Part shown: positions 7,441 to 15,061 of the stretch, piece by piece
Layout: the number at the start of each line of letters is the position of its first letter
Position numbering within the stretch: the first letter of the stretch is position 1
NCBI RefSeq assembly: GCF_000314795.2
Contig: NZ_KB373314.1
Span: 124,001 to 188,000, forward strand
Length of the DNA: 64,000 nucleotides
Direction of reading: 5' to 3'
From: Streptococcus sp. F0442
GTDB lineage: Bacteria > Bacillota > Bacilli > Lactobacillales > Streptococcaceae
Position numbers and translations under genes: made by a program
The notes under the pieces: model-generated
Database searches by the model: none
Seen by the model: the letters and a program-made list of their open reading frames with translations, nothing else
Told to the model about the DNA's origin: nothing

Positions 7441-7474
7441 TTCTATCGTAAAGTCAGCAGACGGGCAAGGTTTT
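7441..7474 (-). repeat. mnmE promoter, copy 1 of a 34-bp direct repeat
   Basis: On the minus strand TTGCCC, 17 bp, TAGAAT forms the mnmE promoter. The same 34 bp recurs at 8331-8364 with one substitution, bracketing an AT-rich cassette. Confidence 0.75.
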
Positions 7475-7541
7475 AAAACTTTTTGAAAAGTAAACTTTTA
7501 TATATAAGAAAATATTAAAATAAGATGATTGAAGAAAAGTC

Positions 7542-7691
7542 ATTTAAAAAACTTTCCTTATGTGAGTGCGGACGTCAGCGAACTTCTTTGAAGTTCCATG
7601 ACTAATTATTGAGCCTAAAGTCTCAATAATTCCGTGTGCCTAGAATTTAATTGATCTAGGCACTTAACTCACGGCGGAAAGTTTTATAAAT
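7542..7691. repeat. 150-bp structured element with terminal inverted repeats
   Basis: The ends ATTTAAAAAACTTTCC (7542-7557) and GGAAAGTTTTATAAAT (7676-7691) pair at 15 of 16 positions. Inside, GTGAGT (7562-7567) pairs with ACTCAC (7667-7672). Three perfect hairpins follow: GAACTTC/GAAGTTC (7580-7596), AATTATTGAG/CTCAATAATT (7604-7631) and GTGCCTAGA/TCTAGGCAC (7636-7663). The whole folds as a cloverleaf. It could be a MITE or a structured RNA; I do not recognise it. Confidence 0.7.
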
Positions 7692-7767
7692 CACTTGAAA
7701 AATTTTATTAGAAGAATTTGTTGCTATTTGGAAAGAAATTCCTGCTAAACATTATGAATTGCTTATT

Positions 7768-8254
7768 TTATTTACTAATCATAGCAAGATTAAATAATAA
7801 ATTTTCAGTTGTTGAATCATCAGAATAATCATTTGATTCCTGGTATTGCCCGAATTTTGATATTGTTTGCCATCCATCAGCTTTTAAATATGTACTGGTA
7901 GAATTGAAAACTTCATCTGCTAATGAATTAAATTTATCCTTTTTAAAATAAACCAATGAGGCAGTTATAACCATCCCAAGCTCTAAAAACAACATCTTTA
8001 TCCGGTTTTGAATCAGCATGGATAACATCGTAAATTGAATCATTAAAATTTTGAATTGCATTTTCATCACTGATAGCGCTATTTAAATCAATGCTAACAA
8101 TATAAATGTCATTTTCTGAATCATATTTAAAGTCAGTGAAATCTGTAGTTGAGATATAATCCTCAAATGATTTTGGCTCGGATGTATTATTTGTACAAGC
8201 AAATAAAAATAATAGTGCAGAAAATATTGTAAGAATGTAAATCATTTTCTTCAT
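7768..8254 (-). pseudogene. Frameshifted small lipoprotein gene
   Basis: The first frame starts MKKMIYILTIFSALLFLFAC, a lipoprotein signal with a plausible LFAC lipobox, and continues through KPDKDVVFRAWDGY before running into a stop at 7943. The +1-related frame continues sensibly as TASLVYFKKDKFNSLADEVF and ends ENLLFNLAMISK at 7768. A single indel near 7965 would join them into a protein of about 160 residues. AGGTGAG precedes the ATG at 8254. No family is recognised; no homologue is needed to see the frame break. It sits inside the cassette bracketed by the duplicated mnmE promoter. Confidence 0.65.
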
Positions 8255-8330
8255 AGTTCTCACCTGTTTATTAATAGTTATTAATTTAATTAAGTATAAC
8301 AGATTTTAAAAAATATAACAACATAATATT

Positions 8331-8364
8331 TTCTATCGTAAAGTCCGCAGACGGGCAAGGTTTT
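8331..8364 (-). repeat. mnmE promoter-like 34-bp repeat, copy 2
   Basis: Identical to 7441-7474 except one base. Here it points towards the frameshifted lipoprotein gene and could drive it. Confidence 0.7.
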
Positions 8365-8411
8365 GCTTTTAGAACTAAAAGTTGGAAAGGTTTTCAATTA
8401 ATTAGTGAAAT

Positions 8412-8440
8412 CTCTTACAGAATATGCTATACTGTAAGAG
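8412..8440 (+). promoter_or_regulatory. rpiA promoter overlapped by a perfect dyad
   Basis: Arms CTCTTACAG (8412-8420) and CTGTAAGAG (8432-8440) flank an extended -10 box TGCTATACT (8425-8433). The -10 hexamer itself overlaps the right arm. This is the layout of a repressor operator. Confidence 0.6.
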
Positions 8441-8460
8441 AATATAAAAGGAGGTCTATG

Positions 8461-9132
8461 ATGGTAAACCTAAAAGAACAGGTAGGAATTAAAGCGGCTG
8501 AGTTTGTCACAGACGGCATGATTGTCGGTCTCGGTACAGGGTCAACTGCTTATTATTTTGTGGCTGAATTGGGTCGTCGCATCAAAGAAGAAGGCTTGAA
8601 GATCACAGCAGTTACGACCTCGAGTGTGACCTATGATCAGGCTGAAAGTTTAGGCATCCCGCTCAAGGCCATCGACGATGTCGAAGTGGTCGATGTGACA
8701 GTAGATGGCGCAGATGAAGTGGATCCTCAATTAAACGGGATCAAAGGTGGCGGCGGAGCTCTCCTCATGGAAAAGATCGTCGCAACCAATTCTAAAGACT
8801 GCATTTGGATTGTGGATGAATCCAAACAAGTCGCAACCCTTGGGGCTTTCAAACTTCCAGTGGAAGTAGTGCAATACGGGGCTGAAAATCTTTTCCGTCA
8901 CTTTGAGCAAAAAGGCTACCATCCTGTTTTTCGTCTCGCGGATGATCAACGGTTTGTCACCGACCAAGGCAACTTCATCCTTGACTTGGATCTCAAGGTG
9001 ATCGAGGATGCAGAAGCTCTAGCCAATGAACTGGATCACACCGTCGGCGTCGTAGAGCATGGTTTATTCTTGAACATGATTTCAAAAGTGATTGTAGGGA
9101 CACCAGATGGCCCTGTCATCATAGAAAAATAG
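8461..9132 (+). CDS. rpiA: Ribose-5-phosphate isomerase A
   Basis: Interconverts ribose 5-phosphate and ribulose 5-phosphate in the pentose phosphate pathway. The 223-residue protein has the phosphate-binding [11 protein letters not shown] near residue 24, the catalytic-site segment [21 protein letters not shown], and the motif DESK. AAAGGAGG precedes two adjacent ATG codons (8458 and 8461); spacing favours the second. It precedes deoB and the nucleoside salvage genes, whose phosphopentomutase product is ribose 5-phosphate, so the neighbourhood makes metabolic sense. A dyad over the promoter suggests repression by an unidentified factor. Confidence 0.95.
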   Translation: MVNLKEQVGIKAAEFVTDGMIVGLGTGSTAYYFVAELGRRIKEEGLKITAVTTSSVTYDQAESLGIPLKAIDDVEVVDVTVDGADEVDPQLNGIKGGGGALLMEKIVATNSKDCIWIVDESKQVATLGAFKLPVEVVQYGAENLFRHFEQKGYHPVFRLADDQRFVTDQGNFILDLDLKVIEDAEALANELDHTVGVVEHGLFLNMISKVIVGTPDGPVIIEK

Positions 9133-9133
9133 A

Positions 9134-9306
9134 GAGTGGGACAGAAATCGGTAATTCGTTAGAATTCGATTTCGTCGTCCCACCTCCGCACAGTTGAGTA
9201 GGGCTGTAAAAGCTGATGAAATCAGCGTAGTAGAGCCCACTCAACCACTGCGTCTTGCTCGACAATCCAAAAATAATTGAGAGGCTAGGACTTTTGTCCC
9301 AGCCTC
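9134..9306. repeat. Extragenic structured element, three nested hairpins
   Basis: GTGGGAC/GTCCCAC (9136-9183), GTTGAGTAGGGCT/AGCCCACTCAAC (9193-9245) and GAGGCTAGGAC/GTCCCAGCCTC (9281-9306) follow rpiA. The sequence resembles extragenic repeats common in streptococci, recalled from memory and not checked. The last hairpin may help terminate rpiA transcription. Confidence 0.55.
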
Positions 9307-9342
9307 GGATCAAACAACGGCTCTCTTCTTATAGGGATATGG

Positions 9343-9348
9343 TATAAT
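9343..9348 (+). promoter_or_regulatory. deoB promoter (extended -10)
   Basis: TGGTATAAT (9340-9348) 32 nt before the deoB ATG; the -35 region is weak. Confidence 0.6.
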
Positions 9349-9380
9349 ATAGCTAGTTTAATAAAGGAAAGAGGCAGTAT

Positions 9381-10592
9381 ATGTCAAAATTTAAACGCAT
9401 GCACTTAGTTGTGCTGGATTCAGTTGGGATCGGTGCTGCACCAGATGCCAATAACTTTGTCAATGCAGGAGTTCCAGATGGCGCATCTGATACATTGGGC
9501 CACATCTCTAAAACCGTCGGTTTGAATGTACCAAACATGGCAAAAATTGGTCTTGGAAATATTCCTCGTGAAGTACCATTGAAGACGGTGCCAGCTGAAA
9601 GCAACCCAACTGGTTATGCGACAAAATTGCAAGAAGTCTCTCTTGGGAAAGACACCATGACTGGTCACTGGGAAATCATGGGGCTCAACATTACAGAACC
9701 GTTTGATACTTTCTGGAATGGTTTCCCTGAAGAAATTATTACAAAGATTGAAGAATTCTCAGGACGTAAGGTCATTCGTGAAGCCAACAAGCCTTATTCT
9801 GGTACAGCGGTGATCGATGACTTTGGACCACGTCAAATGGAAACTGGTGAGTTGATCATTTATACATCAGCAGACCCTGTGCTTCAAATTGCGGCTCACG
9901 AAGACATCATTCCTTTGGATGAACTCTACCGTATCTGTGAATACGCTCGTTCCATCACTTTGGAACGTCCAGCTCTTCTAGGCCGTATCATTGCCCGTCC
10001 TTATGTTGGGGAACCAGGCAACTTTACACGGACAGCCAACCGTCGTGACTTGGCTGTTTCACCATTTGCGCCAACTGTTTTGGACAAGTTGAACGAAGCA
10101 GGTATTGATACCTATGCAGTTGGTAAGATCAACGATATCTTCAACGGAGCTGGTATCAACCACGATATGGGTCACAACAAATCAAATAGCCATGGTATGG
10201 ATACCTTGATTAAGACCATGGGACTTCCTGAGTTCCAAGAAGGGTTCTCATTTACCAACTTGGTAGACTTTGATGCTCTTTACGGTCACCGTCGCAATGC
10301 TCACGGCTACCGCGATTGCTTGCACGAATTTGATGAACGCTTGCCAGAAATCATTGCAGCTATGCGTGAAGATGACCTCTTGATGATCACTGCAGACCAC
10401 GGGAATGACCCAACCTATGCTGGTACAGACCATACTCGTGAATACATCCCATTCTTGGCTTATAGCCCATCCTTCAAGGGCAATGGTGTGATTCCAGTCG
10501 GACATTTCTCTGATATCTCTTCAACGATTGCAGAGAACTTTGGTGTTGAAAAAGCCATGATCGGTGAAAGCTTCTTAGATAAATTGGTTTAA
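9381..10592 (+). CDS. deoB: Phosphopentomutase
   Basis: Converts (deoxy)ribose 1-phosphate to the 5-phosphate, linking nucleoside phosphorolysis to central metabolism. The 403-residue length fits. It begins [20 protein letters not shown], the alkaline-phosphatase-superfamily metal site, has [10 protein letters not shown] around the phosphorylated threonine, and carries the second metal cluster [12 protein letters not shown] and [17 protein letters not shown] precedes the ATG. It heads a salvage operon with a DUF1697 gene, punA and a ClC channel, the first junction being only one base. Confidence 0.96.
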   Translation: MSKFKRMHLVVLDSVGIGAAPDANNFVNAGVPDGASDTLGHISKTVGLNVPNMAKIGLGNIPREVPLKTVPAESNPTGYATKLQEVSLGKDTMTGHWEIMGLNITEPFDTFWNGFPEEIITKIEEFSGRKVIREANKPYSGTAVIDDFGPRQMETGELIIYTSADPVLQIAAHEDIIPLDELYRICEYARSITLERPALLGRIIARPYVGEPGNFTRTANRRDLAVSPFAPTVLDKLNEAGIDTYAVGKINDIFNGAGINHDMGHNKSNSHGMDTLIKTMGLPEFQEGFSFTNLVDFDALYGHRRNAHGYRDCLHEFDERLPEIIAAMREDDLLMITADHGNDPTYAGTDHTREYIPFLAYSPSFKGNGVIPVGHFSDISSTIAENFGVEKAMIGESFLDKLV

Positions 10593-10593
10593 G

Positions 10594-11136
10594 ATGATGC
10601 GCTTTGCTCTCCTCGTAAGAGGAATCAATGTTGGCGGCAAAAACAAAGTGGTCATGGCTCAACTTCGTCAAGAATTGACGGAGCTGGGATTGGAACAAGT
10701 GGAAACCTACATCAACAGTGGCAATATCTTCTTTACGACAGGTCTTTCTCGATCTCAATTAGTAGAGTGCCTGTCGACCTTCTTTAAGAATCACTATCCC
10801 TTCATTCAGTGCTTTTCTCTCCTGAGTCGAGAAGACTATGAAGCAGAATGTGCAAACCTACCGCAATGGTGGACAGAAGAGATGGCTCGCAAGGATGTGC
10901 TCTTTTACACCGAGGGCGTGGATAGGGAATCCGTAGAAGAGAAGTTGCTTGCTTTGAAGCTAGGAGATGAAGTGCTTCACTTTGGCAAAACAGCGGTTTT
11001 CTGGGGGAAATTCTTAGAAGCAAGCTACGCTAAAACCGCCTACCACAAACATCTGATGAAGATGCCTTTCTATCGTCAGATCACTATTCGCAACGCTAAC
11101 ACCTTTGACAAAATTGGTAGATTACTTAAGAAATAA
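10594..11136 (+). CDS. DUF1697 family protein
   Basis: A 180-residue cytosolic protein that opens with the family signature RFALLVRGINVGGKNKVVMA and YINSGNIFF, and ends with the typical basic segment PFYRQITIRNANTFDKIGRLL. DUF1697 proteins are widespread and uncharacterised. The gene starts one base after the deoB stop, so it is almost certainly translated from the salvage operon mRNA, and it is followed 13 nt later by punA. Two ATG codons adjoin; either could be used. No catalytic residues can be assigned. Confidence 0.85.
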   Translation: MMRFALLVRGINVGGKNKVVMAQLRQELTELGLEQVETYINSGNIFFTTGLSRSQLVECLSTFFKNHYPFIQCFSLLSREDYEAECANLPQWWTEEMARKDVLFYTEGVDRESVEEKLLALKLGDEVLHFGKTAVFWGKFLEASYAKTAYHKHLMKMPFYRQITIRNANTFDKIGRLLKK

Positions 11137-11149
11137 AAGGAGAAACACA

Positions 11150-11959
11150 ATGACATTATTAGCAAAAATCAATGAAACAGCAGCATTTTTGAAGGGGAAA
11201 GGAATCGAAGCTCCTGAGTTCGGTTTGATCCTTGGTTCAGGTCTTGGAGAATTGGCTGAAGAAATCGAAAATGCAGTCGTAGTAGACTACTCTGACATTC
11301 CAAACTGGGGTCGTTCGACAGTTGTCGGCCATGCTGGTAAATTGGTTTATGGTGATCTTGCTGGACGTAAAGTCTTAGCTCTTCAAGGTCGTTTCCACTT
11401 CTACGAAGGAAACCCATTGGAAGTGGTGACTTTCCCAGTTCGTGTCATGAAAGTTTTGGGATGTGAGGGAGTGCTTGTAACCAACGCTGCTGGAGGTATC
11501 GGATATGGACCAGGTACCTTGATGGCTATTACTGACCACATCAATATGACTGGTCAAAACCCATTGATCGGTGAAAACTTGGATGACTTTGGTCCACGTT
11601 TCCCTGATATGTCGAAAGCTTACACTCCAGAATACCGTGAGACTGCTCATGAAGTAGCAGACAAATTGGGCATTAAACTGGATGATGGGGTTTATATCGG
11701 TGTGACAGGTCCAACTTATGAAACACCAGCTGAAATCCGTGCGTATAAGACTCTTGGTGCAGATGCTGTCGGTATGTCAACTGTTCCTGAAGTCATCATT
11801 GCGGCTCACTCTGGTTTGAAAGTTCTTGGTATTTCATGTATTACCAACTTTGCGGCTGGTTTCCAAGAAGAGCTCAACCACGAAGAAGTAGTGGAAGTGA
11901 CTGAGCGCATCAAAGGAGACTTCAAAGGATTGCTGAAAGCGATTATTGCTGAATTGTAA
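11150..11959 (+). CDS. punA: Purine nucleoside phosphorylase I
   Basis: Trimeric-type purine nucleoside phosphorylase: cleaves inosine and guanosine (and deoxy forms) with phosphate to base plus ribose 1-phosphate. The 269-residue chain shows GLILGSGLGELAEEIE, the phosphate-site HAGKLVYGDLAG and GRFHFYEGN, VTNAAGGIG, and the base-site region around AVGMSTVPEVI, with N in CITNFAAG. AAAGGAGAAAC precedes the ATG at 11150; a longer frame from 11105 is not supported. It is co-directional with deoB, which consumes its pentose product. Confidence 0.95.
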   Translation: MTLLAKINETAAFLKGKGIEAPEFGLILGSGLGELAEEIENAVVVDYSDIPNWGRSTVVGHAGKLVYGDLAGRKVLALQGRFHFYEGNPLEVVTFPVRVMKVLGCEGVLVTNAAGGIGYGPGTLMAITDHINMTGQNPLIGENLDDFGPRFPDMSKAYTPEYRETAHEVADKLGIKLDDGVYIGVTGPTYETPAEIRAYKTLGADAVGMSTVPEVIIAAHSGLKVLGISCITNFAAGFQEELNHEEVVEVTERIKGDFKGLLKAIIAEL

Positions 11960-11964
11960 AAAAG

Positions 11965-13230
11965 ATGGAAAGAATTGTGAGAACCATCCAAGCAATTCCC
12001 TATAAACTGAGAATGGTCCTAGCAGCTTGTCTGCTAGGGCTTGTTTCGGGTTTTGCAGGTATTATTCTTCATGATCTTCTGGAATTTGTTGAAGGGCTGG
12101 TATTTGGTCACTCCGAGCATGAGTCTAGTTTTTTGACGGATGGAGTTTCCCCTTATCGGATAGGAATCAGTATACTAATTGTAGGTCTTACTTCAGCCTT
12201 AGTCTGGTATTTTTTGCAACGAAAGGGGAAGCTTCTCTCCATAAAGGGGCAGATGAAGGAGGAAGATTCCCGTCTCGCCCTTCATTTTTGGAGACAATTG
12301 CTCCATTCTAGCTGGCAAATTGTGGCTGTTGGAGGAGGAGCACCGATCGGCAAGGAAGGAGCGCCCCGAGAGATCGGGGCCTTGTTGGCAGGTCGTCTTG
12401 CGAAAGTTTTTGGCCTGCCGCTGGCAGATCGTATTTTTTTGATCGCTTGTGGGGCGGGAGCAGGATTGGCTGCGGTTTACCAAGTCCCATTAACGAGTGT
12501 GTTTTTTATTTTTGAAACCTTAGGCATTGCATTTTCACTTAAACGCTTTTTCTTGGCAGGGATTTCCACTTATGTGGCTGCTTATATGGCAGGTTGGGTG
12601 ATTTCAGATCATGCACTCTACAAGCTGCCGGTTACGACTTGGTCACTACAGGTGTTGTGGTTGATGCCAATCTTAGTCTTGGTCTTAACGCCCCTAGCCT
12701 ATGGATTTGCGCGATTGACTAAGCAAGCTACTGCTCATCGGATTAAAGACAAGCGTATTCTCCTGACTCTTCCACTTGCATTTCTTTTCTTAGCTGGCCT
12801 AGCTCAGAAACTCCCCCACCTTCTTGGAAATGGACGAATGGTAGCTCAGGAGGTCATTAATGGAATTTCATGGAAGACGGCATTCCTCTTGTTTGTACTA
12901 AAGGCACTTGTCGTTTTGCTTACTCTCTGGGCGGGAGCTTATGGCGGGACTTTGACGCCTTCCTTTGCCTTGGGAATGGCAGGAGCGGCACTTTTCACTC
13001 TAGCTTTTGGACTTGAAAGTCCATCTACCATCTTACTTATTGGCGCTGTCTGCTTTTTGACCGTGACCTTAAAGGCTCCCTTTTCTGCAACAGGTCTGGT
13101 GATTGGATTTACAGGTCAAGGATTAGATGCTTTGCCTTACCTTTTACTAACAGCCTTTTTAACTGTTGGTTTGACCCAAAGAATGGATTGTCTATTTGGT
13201 CGAAAATTAAAGGAGTCTCCAGGTAGATAA
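11965..13230 (+). CDS. ClC-family chloride channel/antiporter
   Basis: A 421-residue polytopic membrane protein of the voltage-gated chloride channel family. The selectivity-filter signature appears as GGGAPIGKEGAPREIG near residues 125-140, including the gating glutamate of GKEGAP. A further pore segment appears as GAYGGTLTPSFALGMAGAA. Bacterial ClC proteins are often chloride-proton antiporters that support acid tolerance. It follows punA after 5 nt with no terminator between, so it belongs to the salvage transcript by position rather than by function. The regulatory CBS domains of larger relatives are absent. Confidence 0.85.
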   Translation: MERIVRTIQAIPYKLRMVLAACLLGLVSGFAGIILHDLLEFVEGLVFGHSEHESSFLTDGVSPYRIGISILIVGLTSALVWYFLQRKGKLLSIKGQMKEEDSRLALHFWRQLLHSSWQIVAVGGGAPIGKEGAPREIGALLAGRLAKVFGLPLADRIFLIACGAGAGLAAVYQVPLTSVFFIFETLGIAFSLKRFFLAGISTYVAAYMAGWVISDHALYKLPVTTWSLQVLWLMPILVLVLTPLAYGFARLTKQATAHRIKDKRILLTLPLAFLFLAGLAQKLPHLLGNGRMVAQEVINGISWKTAFLLFVLKALVVLLTLWAGAYGGTLTPSFALGMAGAALFTLAFGLESPSTILLIGAVCFLTVTLKAPFSATGLVIGFTGQGLDALPYLLLTAFLTVGLTQRMDCLFGRKLKESPGR

Positions 13231-13293
13231 GATTCAGGAGCTTTTATGGAGGGGATTTACCCTACAAGCTAGATGAATCCTATCTTCTTATGG

Positions 13294-13299
13294 TATAAT
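13294..13299 (+). promoter_or_regulatory. deoD promoter and start of a long leader
   Basis: TGGTATAAT (13291-13299). The deoD ATG is 284 nt further on, so the mRNA would have an unusually long leader that contains a hairpin CCGTATTC/GAATACGG (13471-13485 region) and the structured motif at 13483-13569. Confidence 0.55.
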
Positions 13300-13482
13300 T
13301 TAAGTAAACAATAAAGGAAACAGGATCATTTTTTTGGGGGGAATACCTTCCACTTTTGATGGCTGGCCTATATTATGAATAAAGAAAACTGGAGTTTGTG
13401 TTTTTTCTGATACGAGCGAACAGGTATTCTAAACAAATAAAAAAAGAAAGGATGGGTTAACCGTATTCGCTGAACTGAATAC

Positions 13483-13569
13483 GGGCGGAGAACTGTGTAA
13501 AAAAGATAAACTGTCTAGCATCTGCGATGCGTCGTCAGTTTCCTATTTTTACTTTGTTCTCTGTCGCCC
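13483..13569 (+). ncRNA. Structured RNA motif in the deoD leader (copy 1 of 2)
   Basis: Outer stem GGGCGGAGAA (13483-13492) with TTCTC-TGT-CGCCC (13557-13569). Second stem GTAAAAA (13497-13503) with TTTTTAC (13546-13552). Internal loop AGAT opposite CCTA. Third stem AAACTG (13508-13513) with CAGTTT (13536-13541), capped by GCATC-TGC-GATGC. The same architecture, with stem bases swapped but still paired, precedes parC at 46345-46432. It lies between GAAAGGATGGG and an ATG that has no ribosome site of its own. Confidence 0.6.
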
Positions 13570-13583
13570 TTTATATCTTAATT

Positions 13584-14294
13584 ATGTCTATCCATATTGC
13601 TGCTAAGCAAGGTGAAATTGCTGATAAAATTCTCCTTCCTGGAGATCCTCTTCGTGCGAAATTTATCGCTGAGAATTTCCTTGAGGATGCTGTATGTTTT
13701 AACGAAGTCCGTAACATGTTTGGTTACACAGGTACTTACAAGGGTCATCGTGTATCTGTCATGGGCACTGGGATGGGGATGCCATCCATCTCCATCTATG
13801 CGCGTGAGTTGATCGTGGACTACGGTGTGAAGAAATTGATCCGTGTGGGTACAGCTGGTTCTTTGAATGGCGATGTCCACGTCCGTGAATTGGTCTTGGC
13901 GCAAGCTGCCGCAACCAACTCAAACATCATCCGTAACGACTGGCCTCAATACGATTTCCCACAAATCGCTAGCTTTGATTTGCTAGATAAAGCCTACCAC
14001 ATTGCCAAAGACCTCGGCATGACCACTCACGTTGGTAATGTCTTGTCTTCTGATGTCTTCTATTCAAACTACTTTGAAAAGAACATCGAGCTTGGTAAAT
14101 GGGGTGTGAAAGCTGTAGAAATGGAAGCGGCGGCTCTTTACTATCTTGCTGCCCAACACCATGTCGATGCGCTGGCTATCATGACGATTTCAGACAGTTT
14201 GGTTAATCCAGATGAGGATACAACCGCTGAAGAACGCCAAAATACTTTTACAGACATGATGAAAGTTGGTCTTGAGACCTTGATTGCAGACTAA
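13584..14294 (+). CDS. deoD: Purine nucleoside phosphorylase DeoD-type
   Basis: Hexameric high-specificity phosphorylase acting on adenosine, inosine and guanosine nucleosides. The 236-residue protein starts [20 protein letters not shown], has the phosphate-binding [38 protein letters not shown], and the active-site region [13 protein letters not shown] with TISDSL. The frame stays open for 19 codons upstream, but homologues begin at MSIH. No Shine-Dalgarno sequence lies within 30 nt of this ATG; a structured RNA motif fills that space. The stop overlaps the next gene's start (TAATG). Confidence 0.93.
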   Translation: MSIHIAAKQGEIADKILLPGDPLRAKFIAENFLEDAVCFNEVRNMFGYTGTYKGHRVSVMGTGMGMPSISIYARELIVDYGVKKLIRVGTAGSLNGDVHVRELVLAQAAATNSNIIRNDWPQYDFPQIASFDLLDKAYHIAKDLGMTTHVGNVLSSDVFYSNYFEKNIELGKWGVKAVEMEAAALYYLAAQHHVDALAIMTISDSLVNPDEDTTAEERQNTFTDMMKVGLETLIAD

Positions 14295-15061
14295 TGACAG
14301 AATACCTTCATGATGAGTGGCTTTACGATCTCCAAAATTATCACTATAGCCGGGCTCTGCGCTCTATCAAGCAGGAGGAAGAAGTACCGGATTTGTTGGT
14401 GAACTTACTGCAGTTGATGGCGGAGCGTCGAGAGCTCAATATCCAACCCGTCATGAATCAAAAGTTGAGAACCGAGTTGCTAGAAGCGACTGGTTTTCAG
14501 CTTTTTTGGCATGAAGAACCAGAAGATGAGCAGTTGGCCAATTACCTCTATGATCTCGAAGCGAAGTTGCGAAATGAGCAGATTATTGACTTTGTTCGTG
14601 CCGTTAGTCCAGCCATCTATAGGATCTTTATGCGATTGATTCAGTTGAAAATTCCTGATATTACCAACTATATTCATAACTCCAAAGAATCCAGTTATGA
14701 CCGTTGGAAGTTTGAGAGCCTGCATGCGTCCGACAATCCTATCCTGCAGCAATTCCACAGCGAAAGTGTGGTCAATTCCTCCAGTTTGACGGAGTTGATT
14801 GTGCAGTTGGACTTGCCAGATAGCGTCAAAGTTGCGGCCCAACAATTGCGGGAGTTAGAAAAATCAGTTCGCAATCCCCTGGCCCACTTGATCAAGCCCT
14901 TTGATGAGGAAGAGCTTCATCGGACGACTGGTTTCTCTTCTCAAGATTTTATGAAGAATTTGATTGACCTTGCAAGCTACACTGGCATTCATTATGATCA
15001 AGTTAACTTTTATTTTGATCAGGCCAATGCTGTGATGGAAGAGCTACTAAAGGAGAAGTAG
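14294..15061 (+). CDS. Protein with HEPN-like R-x4-H motif
   Basis: A 255-residue, largely helical acidic protein. Near the C-terminus it carries R193-NPLA-H198 in SVRNPLAHLIKPFDEEEL, the R-x4-H signature of HEPN ribonuclease domains, followed by a helix-rich tail as in Csm6-type proteins. I see no nucleotide-binding CARF motif that I can name in the N-terminal half. It overlaps the deoD stop by one base and abuts the sirtuin gene with no gap, so the three are translated from one mRNA. A cleaving or RNA-binding role is inference from the motif alone. Confidence 0.6.
   Translation: MTEYLHDEWLYDLQNYHYSRALRSIKQEEEVPDLLVNLLQLMAERRELNIQPVMNQKLRTELLEATGFQLFWHEEPEDEQLANYLYDLEAKLRNEQIIDFVRAVSPAIYRIFMRLIQLKIPDITNYIHNSKESSYDRWKFESLHASDNPILQQFHSESVVNSSSLTELIVQLDLPDSVKVAAQQLRELEKSVRNPLAHLIKPFDEEELHRTTGFSSQDFMKNLIDLASYTGIHYDQVNFYFDQANAVMEELLKEK

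Noticed and set aside
6035..7451. Long plus-strand open frames opposite mnmE
   Set aside because: Shadows of the mnmE coding sequence; mnmE has clear motifs and full family length.
13527..13583. N-terminal extension of deoD
   Set aside because: It would translate the structured RNA motif; the parC copy is in another frame and homologues start at MSIHIAAKQ.
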